Notes: generated by a model not told the origin, from the sequence alone. A stretch of DNA of 64,000 nucleotides from Clostridium brassicae (GCF_026738875.1 NZ_JAPQFJ010000004.1:62001-126000); one strand, 5' to 3'; shown: positions 1 through 8,866, counted from the stretch's first letter. Program-made: numbers and translations.

Positions 1-395
1 CTTGTATTATCATAAAACCCCCGAAGTAAATACCTTAGTGCATCTGTCCCCTGATATTTAGGATCTAAAACTATAGAAAATAAATATAAATTATTTATCT
101 CTCCTTTTTTATACTTTTTTATATTTTCAACAGGTATAGTTAAGTCTTGAAAGACCTCACCTTTTCTTATTTCTGAATAACTTTCATCTTCAATAGGGAG
201 ATAGCAAAAATACCCTACCAAATCTTCCTTATCATAAATCATAGTTATAATGTAAGGATTTTTTAAAAACCATTTAGTCATAAAGTCTATGTTTGTCCAA
301 TATTTTTCTTCATAAACCTTTTTATCTAAATCAATAATTGCTTTTATCATCTCTGGTCTTATCTTTTTTCCATTTAAAATAGTAAGTTTACTCAA
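1..395 (-). CDS. GNAT-like N-acetyltransferase (3' end outside the window)
   Basis: Reading frame open from a TTG start at 395 to the window edge, 131 codons visible. The start is chosen because GGAGG lies 7 nt upstream and no ATG fits. The visible protein begins LSKLTILNGKKIRPEMI and ends with NLYLFSIVLDPKYQG followed by a helix start. That pattern of a central beta strand and a pyrophosphate-loop-like turn is typical of GNAT acetyltransferases, which move an acetyl group from acetyl-CoA to an amine. The substrate cannot be inferred. A -10-like TATAAT (464-469 on the opposite strand) and a weak -35 (486-491) precede it. The C-terminal part is missing only because the window ends. Confidence 0.7.
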   Translation of the reverse strand, partial: MSKLTILNGKKIRPEMIKAIIDLDKKVYEEKYWTNIDFMTKWFLKNPYIITMIYDKEDLVGYFCYLPIEDESYSEIRKGEVFQDLTIPVENIKKYKKGEINNLYLFSIVLDPKYQGTDALRYLLRGFYDNT

Positions 396-463
396 AACTA
401 ATACCTCCATCTTAAGCTAATATACTTTTAGTATTTAATATATGCTAATTTTCATTAATATAT

Positions 464-491
464 ATTATACTATTGAGGCTTATATTTACAA
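464..491 (-). promoter_or_regulatory. Possible sigma-A promoter of the GNAT gene
   Basis: On the minus strand TTGTAA (486-491) and TATAAT (464-469) are separated by 16 nt, about 70 nt before the TTG start. The -10 is perfect and the -35 weak. Confidence 0.35.
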
Positions 492-516
492 TATGCCACT
501 CATCCATAACATGAGT

Positions 517-1515
517 TTAGCATATTCTAGGTAATATTTGCGTATCTAAGCTTCCTAATATCCTCTTTCCTCCAAAGTCATTCTCTATATAAACAAATTC
601 ATATTCATCTGTAAATTCTCCAATAATACTTGCATTATCACAATTGAATTCTTTTACTAATACTTTCACTATATCTTCTGAATCATATTTATCCACTACT
701 AACACCATTCTTCCCTCACAAGCTAAATATAAAGGATTAATACCAAGCATTTCATTTATAGACTTCACTTCATTACTTATAGGAATTTTACTCTCAAAAA
801 TATGTAATCCCAATTCAGATTGATTAGCTATCTCATTTAATATTTGCCCTATTCCACCTCTTGTTGCATCTCTCATAAATTTTATACTTCCATAATATCC
901 TTGTAAACAGTCCAAAATAGAGTTTAATGGTGCACAATCACTCTCAATTCTGCCTTTAACCTTTAAATTATATCTATCTACAGCTATTGCTGTCCCATGT
1001 TCTCCAACCGTTCCTGTTACTATTACTCTATCTCCTTTTTCTATTTTATTAGAAAAATAATTTTTCACAATTCCAACACCAGATGTATTTATAAAAACTT
1101 TGTCTACTTTTCCTTTTGGAACAACTTTCGTGTCTCCTGTAACTATATTTACCTTAGCCTGTTTGCAGGTATCTTTCATAGACCTTGCTATCTTTTTTAA
1201 ATCCTGCATAAGAAATCCTTCTTCTATAATGAAACTTGAGCTTAAATATAACGCTTCTGCTCCACATGCTGTCAAATCATTTATAGTTCCACAAACAGCT
1301 AGCTTGCCAATATCTCCTCCTCTAAAAAATATAGGATTTACAACAAAAGAATCTGTTGTAAAAGCGATTTTATTGCTAGGGATATCTAATAAAGCAGAAT
1401 CTCCATTTTTTAAAAGAATATCATTTTTAAATTCTTCATAAAATATATCCCTTATTAATGTCTCAGTATACTTTCCTCCTTCTCCATGTATAAGCTGTAC
1501 ACTTTCCATACTCAC
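517..1515 (-). CDS. hypE: Hydrogenase maturation protein HypE
   Basis: HypE takes the carbamoyl group from HypF onto its C-terminal cysteine and dehydrates it to a thiocyanate, the source of the cyanide ligands of the NiFe(CN)2CO site. The 332-residue protein has the AIRS/PurM-like fold signature (FTTDSFVVNPIFFRGGDIG near residues 52-70, then GTINDL) and ends in PRIC, the C-terminal Cys that carries the thiocyanate. The start is GTG at 1515 after GGTGGG; an in-frame ATG at 1509 is an alternative. It is the last gene of the hydrogenase operon, about 40 nt after hypD. Length is normal for the family. Confidence 0.95.
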   Translation of the reverse strand: MSMESVQLIHGEGGKYTETLIRDIFYEEFKNDILLKNGDSALLDIPSNKIAFTTDSFVVNPIFFRGGDIGKLAVCGTINDLTACGAEALYLSSSFIIEEGFLMQDLKKIARSMKDTCKQAKVNIVTGDTKVVPKGKVDKVFINTSGVGIVKNYFSNKIEKGDRVIVTGTVGEHGTAIAVDRYNLKVKGRIESDCAPLNSILDCLQGYYGSIKFMRDATRGGIGQILNEIANQSELGLHIFESKIPISNEVKSINEMLGINPLYLACEGRMVLVVDKYDSEDIVKVLVKEFNCDNASIIGEFTDEYEFVYIENDFGGKRILGSLDTQILPRIC

Positions 1516-1558
1516 TTTCTACCACCCACCTATTCATAAATTTTAAATGGATTTTTAA

Positions 1559-2662
1559 TTATAAGTAATATTTGTAGTATGTAGAACATGTTCCTTCCTG
1601 AGATACCATACATGGTCCATGAGGGTTCTCAGGACTACACTTTTTTTTGAAAAGTTCACATTGAAAAGGATATATATTTCCCATCAAAACATCTCCACAC
1701 CTACATTCAGACCTACTAATTGTATGATTATTAAAATAACCTTTTAATTTAAATCTATTAATAGCATCTAGCTTAGAATATTTGTTTCCTATAATTAAAG
1801 CTGAACCTTTAACATTTCCAATTCCTCTCCATATAACGTCATCTATTTTAAATATCTCCTGTACTAATCTTTTAGCTATAGTGTTTCCTTTAGGACTAAC
1901 CAATCTTTTATATAGATTTTCAAAACCAGCTTCATTACGCCCTCTATTCTTTTTACTAATATTCCTAACTAAAAAATAAATTCCACCTAGTATGTCTTCT
2001 GCTTCAAATCCACATATTACTGAAGGTATCTTATACTTTTCATAAATAAACTTAAAACTATCCTCGCCACTTATCACAGCAACATTTCCCGGGCAAATTA
2101 TTCCATCTATATTTCTGTTTTGGATATTTAAAATCTTTTCAAGTATAGGTGGCATTATTTTTATAGAGGTTAAAAAAGATAAGTTCTTAATTTTACCTAT
2201 ATATGTTTGATTTACAAGAGAAGCAATTAGAGGGGCAGTCGTTTCAAATCCTACCGCTAAAAATACAGCTTCCTTTGGATAAATTTCTTTAGCTATATTT
2301 ATAATTTCACTTACAGAATAGATTATTCTTACATCTCTTCCCTTTGATTTTTCAGTAAGCAGATCACAATTATAGCCTTTAACTCTCACTAAATCTCCAA
2401 AGGTAATTATAGTTATTCCTTCTGAAGCTAAATCCACAGCAGCGTCTATATATTCTTCACTAGTAACACATACAGGGCATCCGGGTCCAGATAATAATTT
2501 TATCTTATTAGAAATAACACTTTTTATACCACTCTTTGCTATAGAGTTAGTGTGTGTACCGCATACCTCCATAAGGTTTATATTATCTTGATGTGTATTC
2601 TCTGCCAATTTATTTATATTTTCTATTACTTTTTTTACCTTATTATTATCCATCATAATCAT
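1559..2662 (-). CDS. hypD: Hydrogenase maturation protein HypD
   Basis: HypD is the iron-sulfur scaffold that, with HypC, assembles Fe(CN)2CO. Key motifs are visible: MEVCGTH (residues 31-37), GPGCPVC (59-65), a central GFETTAP, and a C-terminal cysteine-rich region (CRCGDVLMG, then GPCMVSQEGTC) that holds the 4Fe-4S cluster and thiol relay. Length 367 is typical. Its start overlaps the end of hypC by 17 nt, so translational coupling is likely. Two other ATGs lie at 2656 and 2653; no strong Shine-Dalgarno decides between them. Confidence 0.95.
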   Translation of the reverse strand: MIMMDNNKVKKVIENINKLAENTHQDNINLMEVCGTHTNSIAKSGIKSVISNKIKLLSGPGCPVCVTSEEYIDAAVDLASEGITIITFGDLVRVKGYNCDLLTEKSKGRDVRIIYSVSEIINIAKEIYPKEAVFLAVGFETTAPLIASLVNQTYIGKIKNLSFLTSIKIMPPILEKILNIQNRNIDGIICPGNVAVISGEDSFKFIYEKYKIPSVICGFEAEDILGGIYFLVRNISKKNRGRNEAGFENLYKRLVSPKGNTIAKRLVQEIFKIDDVIWRGIGNVKGSALIIGNKYSKLDAINRFKLKGYFNNHTISRSECRCGDVLMGNIYPFQCELFKKKCSPENPHGPCMVSQEGTCSTYYKYYL

Positions 2663-2879
2663 TATCTTCTTTCAACATTTCTTCTAGGGTATCATTCAAA
2701 TACTGAAAATACTCCTTATTCACTTTCTCAATAGCAAATCCCGCATGAATTAACACATAGTCCCCTTTTTTTACATCAGCAATAAGTTCTACATTAACAC
2801 ATGTCTCTATTCCCTTAATGTCTACAGAACCAAAAGGTCTATCTAAACTTTTTATCCTACCACATACTGCAAGGCACAT
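2646..2879 (-). CDS. hypC: Hydrogenase assembly chaperone HypC
   Basis: HypC carries iron and CO2 to HypD and delivers Fe(CN)2CO to the large-subunit precursor; its Cys2 is essential. The 77-residue protein starts MCLAVCGRIK, so Cys2 is present. The usual Pro at position 6 of the MCxxxPG motif is replaced by a second Cys. The rest fits the OB-fold of the family (KKGDYVLIHAGFAIEKV). It lies one nucleotide after the hypF stop codon and overlaps hypD. Confidence 0.93.
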   Translation of the reverse strand: MCLAVCGRIKSLDRPFGSVDIKGIETCVNVELIADVKKGDYVLIHAGFAIEKVNKEYFQYLNDTLEEMLKEDNDYDG

Positions 2880-2880
2880 A

Positions 2881-5181
2881 TTATATACCCCTCTCTTTTA
2901 AAATTTCATCAGCTATAGCAACTTGTCCTAAAGAAATTCCACTATCATTAGTAGGTATATTTTCATTGAAAAACACTAAAAAACCTTTATCTCTTAAATT
3001 TCTATATGTGTTCTTTAATAAATATTCATTTTCAAATACTCCACCACTTAAAACAACCTCATTTATCTTAAAATCTTCTCTTAACTTACATGCCATTTCA
3101 ACAGTAATGTCTGCAATAGTATTATGAAACTTAGAGCTTATATCTGAAATTTCCTCATTTTCTTTAATCTCTTGTAATATATTCATAATCATAGGAACAT
3201 AATCTACTATATACACATCATCTTCTTTTTTTATTACATAATCATACTTTCCATAGACATTTTCCTTTGCAACGCTTTCTAGCTCTATAGCTCCCTGCCC
3301 ATCATAAGCTATTCTCTCTCTTACTCCTAAAATAGAAGATACAGCATCATATAATCTACCCAAACTTGATGTTTTATAACAGTTTATATTACAATCTAAA
3401 GCATAACAAATATTATTAATGGTTTCCTTATCTATATCGCCCTTTAAAAATCCCCTGATCCTTTTTAATCCAAATCCAACCATTTCTTTATTGCTAATAG
3501 CCTTTAAATAACTTATTCCTATTTTCCATATATTCTTTTGAGCAGAATCCCCTCCTTGGACCTTTGTATATCTAAAATGTCCTGCTCTTTTAAACTCATG
3601 TTTATTCCCAATTAAAAACTCTCCTCCCCAAAACATCCCATCTGTACCAAACCCAGTTCCATCATATATTATTCCTATAACATAATCCGATATGTTATGT
3701 TCTAACATGCAGCTTGCCATATGAGCATGATGGTGTTGAATCTGTATCTTAGTACATTTTTCACTATTTCCATAAGTGGTTGACATATAATTAGGATGAG
3801 CATCCACAGATATAATTTCAGGTTTAAATTCAAAAATATTATTCATATTCTTTATAGCTTTTCTATATTCTTTATAAGCCCCTAACTCCTTCAAATCTCC
3901 AAGATATTGGCTCATATAGACAATTCCATCTAGAGAAAAAGAAAAAGTACTTTTCTCTTCTGCTCCACAAGCTAATATTTTATTTTTTATTTTTCTATCA
4001 AGATTATAAGGCGCATGTCCCCTACCTGATCTACTAACTATAACCTTTTCTTCCAAAACCTTAACCACAGAATCATCCACTGGGGTATTTATCTCTCTAT
4101 TATTTAATAAAAAATAATCCACTATATTTGAAAGATTTTTTAAAGCTCCTTCATTTGTATACTCTATTGGCCTGCCACTAATATTACCGCTAGTCATAAC
4201 AAGAGGACCTACCCCCTCAGCAAATAATAGATAATGTATGGGAGTATAAGGTAGCATCACTCCATACTTTTTTATTCTAGGAGCTATATTATAAGAAAGT
4301 TTCCCACTATCCTTTTTTCTCAAAAGAACTATAGGTCTCTTATTACTTACAAGAATTTCTTCCTCTTTTCTAGTTAAAAAACAATACTTTTTAACCTGCT
4401 GAATATCCTTCATCATTAACGCTAGCGGCTTGTCTATTCTCATTTTCCTTCTTCTAACTTCATTAATAGATTCTTCATTTGTAGCACTACATACTATATG
4501 AAAGCCACCTATACCTTTAATACCTAATATTTTCCCTTTTTTCAATAACTCTGCACTCTCTTTTATTTCATCTATACACTGTATTTTTTCTCCTCTATTA
4601 TCAGTCAAAACAAGCTCAGGCCCACATTCTACACAACACGTGGGCTGAGCATGAAATCTTCTTGTCTCAGGATCTTTATATTCTTTATCACATATATCAC
4701 ACATTTTAAATATATTCATAGTTGTACTACATCTATCATAAGGAAGCGACTTTATTATTGAGTATCTTGGACCACATAAAGTGCAATTGGTAAAAGCATA
4801 TCTATATCTTCTGGATTTTTTATTGAATATGTCTTGAATGCATTTATTACAGGTCGCAATATCAGGAAGAATAAATTTCAATTTTGTGCTTGCGCTTATA
4901 CTCTTTTTTATAATAAAACGTTCATATTCCTCTACTCTTTTTTCAGTTACTTCTATTTGCTTAATTTCTGCAAGTTTAGGTGGTTTTTTTACAACGTCTA
5001 TAAGAAACTGTTCCATTTTCTCCTTTATACCTTCTGCATTAATAATTACTGCTGAATCGCAGTTGTTGACCCACCCTTTAATATCTAATTCTTTTGCCTT
5101 CTTATAGATATAAGGTCTAAACCCTATTCCTTGAACAACTCCATATATTTTTACTATATAAGCTATTTTATTGTTTTTCAT
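2881..5181 (-). CDS. hypF: Carbamoyltransferase HypF
   Basis: HypF makes carbamoyl-adenylate from carbamoyl phosphate and ATP and hands the carbamoyl group to HypE. Domains in order: acylphosphatase (YGVVQGIGFRPYIYKKAKEL near the N-terminus), two zinc fingers (CNKC...CTLC and CDIC...CVEC, about residues 100-185), a YrdC-like domain, and a Kae1-like domain with HHHAHMASCM. I place the start at ATG 5181, giving 766 residues that begin just before the acylphosphatase domain. A longer frame to 5247 exists but overlaps the preceding gene by 59 nt and has no ribosome site. GAGGGGG lies 18 nt upstream, which is rather far. Confidence 0.95.
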   Translation of the reverse strand: MKNNKIAYIVKIYGVVQGIGFRPYIYKKAKELDIKGWVNNCDSAVIINAEGIKEKMEQFLIDVVKKPPKLAEIKQIEVTEKRVEEYERFIIKKSISASTKLKFILPDIATCNKCIQDIFNKKSRRYRYAFTNCTLCGPRYSIIKSLPYDRCSTTMNIFKMCDICDKEYKDPETRRFHAQPTCCVECGPELVLTDNRGEKIQCIDEIKESAELLKKGKILGIKGIGGFHIVCSATNEESINEVRRRKMRIDKPLALMMKDIQQVKKYCFLTRKEEEILVSNKRPIVLLRKKDSGKLSYNIAPRIKKYGVMLPYTPIHYLLFAEGVGPLVMTSGNISGRPIEYTNEGALKNLSNIVDYFLLNNREINTPVDDSVVKVLEEKVIVSRSGRGHAPYNLDRKIKNKILACGAEEKSTFSFSLDGIVYMSQYLGDLKELGAYKEYRKAIKNMNNIFEFKPEIISVDAHPNYMSTTYGNSEKCTKIQIQHHHAHMASCMLEHNISDYVIGIIYDGTGFGTDGMFWGGEFLIGNKHEFKRAGHFRYTKVQGGDSAQKNIWKIGISYLKAISNKEMVGFGLKRIRGFLKGDIDKETINNICYALDCNINCYKTSSLGRLYDAVSSILGVRERIAYDGQGAIELESVAKENVYGKYDYVIKKEDDVYIVDYVPMIMNILQEIKENEEISDISSKFHNTIADITVEMACKLREDFKINEVVLSGGVFENEYLLKNTYRNLRDKGFLVFFNENIPTNDSGISLGQVAIADEILKERGI

Positions 5182-5188
5182 TTTATAT

Positions 5189-5443
5189 CTATATTTTTTC
5201 CCCCTCAACTTTTTTAATGACAGCCATAAGTTCAGGCATATCTTCATAATTTACTTTCACCTGAGTATTTTCATCAACGACCTCACTATTTAAGTCTACA
5301 AGATGCTCTAAAAGATTTTTTTCAGTTATATGGCTGCTAAATCCAACAGAAATATCTATTAAAGTTACCTTCTTTAAATTATTCTTTCTGCAAACTTCAT
5401 TAATCCCCTTAGATATATTTTGCATTAAAAATGAATCATGCAT
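5189..5443 (-). CDS. HypA-like protein without the zinc-ribbon domain
   Basis: HypA normally delivers nickel to the hydrogenase large subunit together with the GTPase HypB. This 84-residue protein starts MHDSFLMQNISKGINEV, matching the HypA N-terminus, where His2 and the acidic residue 3 bind nickel. It ends at a point equivalent to the start of the zinc ribbon: there are no CxxC pairs, and canonical HypA is about 113-120 residues. The ribosome site (AGGGGG, 8 nt before ATG) and the intact frame argue against a sequencing truncation. It sits between the maturation protease and hypF, where hypA and hypB would be expected. It could be a HypA variant or a separate small family; assignment rests on the N-terminus and context. 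Confidence 0.7.
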   Translation of the reverse strand: MHDSFLMQNISKGINEVCRKNNLKKVTLIDISVGFSSHITEKNLLEHLVDLNSEVVDENTQVKVNYEDMPELMAVIKKVEGEKI

Positions 5444-5562
5444 TTTTAAATCCCCCTTTTAATATTATCTATTTTAGACTTTATTTTAATTTAATCATAT
5501 ATTTAAAAATCCCTTTAGCACCTACTGGTTGCTATTGCCTATTTATTCTTCAACTTAAATAA

Positions 5563-6018
5563 TTACTCATGAGAAGTTTTAGAAACTATAACATTGTACA
5601 CTTCTTTCTTTATATTATTAAAATTTTGTAAGAGTTCTTTGCTTAACTCTATACCATAATCAATTTCCGAAGCTTCTATACCTACAATATATCCATATAC
5701 ATTTTGAAAATCATAGCTATTTAAAAGTTTTATAAGACTTAATTGATGCTGAGAATATCCTTTTTCAAAGAACTTCTCTCCCTTTTTAATATCTATAACA
5801 GTAATCTTGCCTGGTTTTATTCCATACAAAGTAGAATCTAAAATAAATATAAAGTCTCCATTCTCTATAAAACTTAAACAATAATCTACATCTGTTTCTC
5901 CTATTATCACTTCAAATCCCAACTCTTTTAAATCTGCCTTTAATTCATCTCCAATTAATACCCCAATAGCATCATCCTTCATTATTCTATTTCCTATTGC
6001 TACTAATTTCTTGCCCAT
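5563..6018 (-). CDS. Hydrogenase maturation endopeptidase (HyaD/HycI family)
   Basis: This protease trims the C-terminal extension of the [NiFe] large subunit after nickel insertion. The 151-residue protein starts MGKKLVAIGNRIMKDDAIGV, the GNxxxxDDG-type N-terminus. Putative metal ligands are Asp15 or Asp16, Asp61 (in ILDST) and His91 (in YSQHQ). Two nucleotides separate it from the large-subunit gene, whose product has a C-terminal extension of the type this enzyme removes, so it is almost certainly dedicated to that subunit. Confidence 0.9.
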   Translation of the reverse strand: MGKKLVAIGNRIMKDDAIGVLIGDELKADLKELGFEVIIGETDVDYCLSFIENGDFIFILDSTLYGIKPGKITVIDIKKGEKFFEKGYSQHQLSLIKLLNSYDFQNVYGYIVGIEASEIDYGIELSKELLQNFNNIKKEVYNVIVSKTSHE

Positions 6019-6020
6019 TA

Positions 6021-7427
6021 TTACACCACCCTTATGTCTATTGGTGAAAATTCATTGCTCAAAACATGAGTTGCACAAGAAACACAAGGATCAAAGGACC
6101 TAACTATTCTTCCTATTTCAACAGGAACATTAGGATTTTCCACATGAGTTCCTATCAAAGCCTCTTCTAGAGCACCTGGAACTCCATTAGAGTCTTTAGG
6201 AGATAAGTTCCATGTACTAGGAGTAACTATCGTGTAGTTTTTTATCTGTCCTTCTTCAATATTTGTATAATGAGCTAAAGAACCTCTTGTAGTATCTATA
6301 AATCCATATCCCACAGCATTGTTACTCAAAGTATACGCTTTATTTGTGCTGTTCTTAGGCACTATTCTGTTAAGAAGTTGAATAATAATATTAGATATTT
6401 TTTCAGCCTCTAATGCTCTAGCCACGATTCTATTCATAGTAGAAATTCCATCTTTATAATCTCCACTTATATACATTCTTGCAAGAGGCCCAACTTGCAT
6501 TACATTCTCATTATATCTTGGAGCTTTTATCCAACTGTATCCTTCTTCTTTAAGAGGGGCTTGTTCCCAATTATTATCTGGTATATTTAAAGTATTCTGT
6601 GGTGCTTTATACCAAGACCTATATATATTTTCAGTTATTTTTGAAGTATCTAATTTCTCTTCTTTTCCGCCTATAATAACTCCTGGAGACACATAATAAA
6701 CTTCCTTTCCGTAATTATCAAATACTCCATAAGTCATTAAATTCTCGTTTCCTGTACCTATTTGAAAATAATCTTTATAATATTTTGAAACTACACATAC
6801 ATCTTCAATCATGTTATTTACAATAAAATCTCTAATCTCTGTTATAAGGGCTTTTAATTGAACAATTTTTTGAGCTGTTATATTAACTGTAACTCCTCCA
6901 GCAAAAACTCCATGATTGTGAGGTGCTTTTCCTCCTAAAACAGCTAATGCTTCATGAGCCTTCCTGCTGTAAATTAAAGAGGTAAAATAATTTTTTCTAA
7001 GCTTTTCGCTTTCTTTTTCAGGAATTCTAAAATCATTGTGTGTTACTGAATATATTGGATTTACATTAAAATTCTTTACATAATCAGGAAGAACATATTG
7101 ATAGAAGTGTCTTAAATGATTTTGTAGAAATTCACATCCATGAAGTACATCTCTTATCATTTCTTCATTTCTATCAGGTTGTATATTAAAAGCATTTTCA
7201 AGAGCTCTAGCAGAAGCCATAGAATGTGCCGTAGAACAGATTCCACAAATTCTTTCAGTAAAATAAATAGCATCAAGAGGAGACCTTCCTTTTAACATCT
7301 TTTCAAATCCTCTAAAAAGCATCCCCTGACTTTTAGCATCTATAATTTTATTTTTTTCTATATAAGCTGTTATCTGCAGAAAACCACTTATTCTTGTAAC
7401 AGGATTAATAACCACCTTATCTGGCAT
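6021..7427 (-). CDS. [NiFe] hydrogenase large subunit
   Basis: Catalytic subunit that binds the NiFe centre and interconverts H2 with protons and electrons. The 468-residue protein has the N-terminal L1 motif RICGICSTAH (Cys61, Cys64) and the C-terminal L2 motif DPCVSCATH (Cys448, Cys451, His454). Fourteen residues follow His454, the usual cleavage point, so the precursor needs processing by the neighbouring protease. The ribosome site AGGTGGGG is close to the ATG. The motifs fit dimeric uptake-type (group 1/2-like) enzymes; the exact subgroup cannot be assigned without an alignment. There is no membrane segment. Confidence 0.95.
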   Translation of the reverse strand: MPDKVVINPVTRISGFLQITAYIEKNKIIDAKSQGMLFRGFEKMLKGRSPLDAIYFTERICGICSTAHSMASARALENAFNIQPDRNEEMIRDVLHGCEFLQNHLRHFYQYVLPDYVKNFNVNPIYSVTHNDFRIPEKESEKLRKNYFTSLIYSRKAHEALAVLGGKAPHNHGVFAGGVTVNITAQKIVQLKALITEIRDFIVNNMIEDVCVVSKYYKDYFQIGTGNENLMTYGVFDNYGKEVYYVSPGVIIGGKEEKLDTSKITENIYRSWYKAPQNTLNIPDNNWEQAPLKEEGYSWIKAPRYNENVMQVGPLARMYISGDYKDGISTMNRIVARALEAEKISNIIIQLLNRIVPKNSTNKAYTLSNNAVGYGFIDTTRGSLAHYTNIEEGQIKNYTIVTPSTWNLSPKDSNGVPGALEEALIGTHVENPNVPVEIGRIVRSFDPCVSCATHVLSNEFSPIDIRVV

Positions 7428-7460
7428 ATCCCCACCTCATTTAAATAAACTTGCTTATTT

Positions 7461-8348
7461 TTATATATTAATAAATGGCTCCATAGCATCTGGAAAACCT
7501 TTTTGAGCACATCCTATGCATGGAGTATTGTCACCAATAGGCCAATTTACATAATCATCCCATTTTCTAGTAGGACAATCTGTCTTTGTAACAGGTCCTC
7601 TACATCCCAATTTAAACATACATTCTTTTTCTCCCACAGATTTTGCAAATATTCTTTTTTCAAAATATGATCTTCTAGGACAAATATCATGTATTGTCAC
7701 TCCATAAAAAACCGTAGGTCTTCTATCTTCATCTAATTCAGGTTCGCCAAACAATATTAAACTAGCAACAGTTCCCATAACCCAATCTGGATGAGCTGGA
7801 CATCCTGGTACCCTTATCACTTCTTTATTAACTTCTCTCTTTATAAAATCAGCAGCACTTATGCATTCAGAAGGGTTAGGCCTAGCTGCTGAAATTCCTC
7901 CATAAGATGCACATGTACCTACAGTAAGTATATATTTAGCTTTTTCTGCTGCTCTTTTAACTTCTTCCATCCCCGTTATTTCTTTACCTTTATAACTACC
8001 AACAATGTTATATATTCCATTGTCTTTAGTGGATACAGCACCATCAACTATAAGTATGAATTCTGTATTAAGTGCTGCTAACAATTCCTCTTGAGCTTCT
8101 TCTCCTTGAGCTGTCATTATGCTATTGTTATATTTTAAATTCACCATATCCGTTAAAAAATATCCTACATTAGGAGCACATCCATTTAACAATGAAATTA
8201 TATTTCCTGAGCAACCCGCAGCTTCAATCCAAACTAAATTCATCTTTTTTTTATTGCCATTTTGTATTTGAGAAACGGCTAAATTTACTAGTCTCTGAGC
8301 TATGGAGGTTTTGGACTTTAATATTGGACATGAATTATCAACCACCAC
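7461..8348 (-). CDS. [NiFe] hydrogenase small subunit, atypical proximal-cluster motif
   Basis: Electron-transfer subunit with three iron-sulfur clusters. Distal-cluster ligands are visible: His220, Cys223, Cys243, Cys249. Medial-cluster residues are Cys258, Pro270, Cys277 and Cys280, the Pro suggesting [3Fe-4S]. Proximal-cluster ligands Cys46, Cys146 and Cys183 are present, but the canonical CxGC motif reads CSGN, so the second Cys is Asn49. There is no twin-arginine signal (N-terminus MVVDNSCPILKSKTS) and no C-terminal anchor, so the dimer is predicted to be cytoplasmic. The start is GTG 8348 (or GTG 8345) after a run of G. It lies 33 nt upstream of the large-subunit gene. Confidence 0.93.
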   Translation of the reverse strand: MVVDNSCPILKSKTSIAQRLVNLAVSQIQNGNKKKMNLVWIEAAGCSGNIISLLNGCAPNVGYFLTDMVNLKYNNSIMTAQGEEAQEELLAALNTEFILIVDGAVSTKDNGIYNIVGSYKGKEITGMEEVKRAAEKAKYILTVGTCASYGGISAARPNPSECISAADFIKREVNKEVIRVPGCPAHPDWVMGTVASLILFGEPELDEDRRPTVFYGVTIHDICPRRSYFEKRIFAKSVGEKECMFKLGCRGPVTKTDCPTRKWDDYVNWPIGDNTPCIGCAQKGFPDAMEPFINI

Positions 8349-8383
8349 TTATTCCCCCCCTAATTTTTAGCTAAATTTTATAA

Positions 8384-8866
8384 TTACTTTTGAAGAATTC
8401 CTACTTGTTTTAAGTTCCTTAAAATTTTATCTTTATCATGGCAAGAATTCATTTGTTCACTTAAATCGTTACCTGCTTTAAGCCCCAAATGAGTTCCTCC
8501 TGCCCAAGCTGCTTCATAAGTTACATCATAAACAATACCATCAATAGCTATATAAGCGGCATTGTCTCCTTCTCCATCATATTTTGCAAGCTCATCTAAA
8601 GTAAAGACTCGCTGTCTCATACTCATATAATTCTTCTTCAAGTTTTCTCCATCTATTATGTCCCCCATATCTTCATATTCATTTTGAATATCTCTCATAT
8701 TGCATAAAAAATTTTTTAAAACATTAATTTTATACATTTCCTGTTGAATTAAACTATCATAAAACATCTTCTCATATAAATTACTACTCATGTATCTGAT
8801 ATTTTGAAGCTCATCTATATTTTGTTTCATTCTATTTATTAGTTTCTTGCATGCTTTACAGTCCAT
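8384..8866 (-). CDS. Cytochrome b5-like heme/steroid-binding domain protein
   Basis: First gene of the hydrogenase operon. The 160-residue protein has an N-terminal CKACKK motif, a helical and probably coiled-coil region to about residue 85, then a C-terminal domain of the cytochrome b5 family (FTLDELAKYDG, YIAIDGIVYDVT, GGTHLGLKAGNDLSEQMNSCH). His residues in THLG and SCHDK are candidate heme ligands; the classical HPGG is altered. The start is ATG 8866 after GGAGAAAAGG; the frame upstream to 8932 has no ribosome site. Position 35 nt before the small-subunit gene suggests a role as redox partner or assembly factor, which is inference. Confidence 0.75.
   Translation of the reverse strand: MDCKACKKLINRMKQNIDELQNIRYMSSNLYEKMFYDSLIQQEMYKINVLKNFLCNMRDIQNEYEDMGDIIDGENLKKNYMSMRQRVFTLDELAKYDGEGDNAAYIAIDGIVYDVTYEAAWAGGTHLGLKAGNDLSEQMNSCHDKDKILRNLKQVGILQK

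Noticed and set aside
5182-5247. N-terminal extension of HypF to 5247
   Set aside because: It overlaps the HypA-like gene by 59 nt, has no ribosome site, and adds residues before the acylphosphatase domain that the family lacks.
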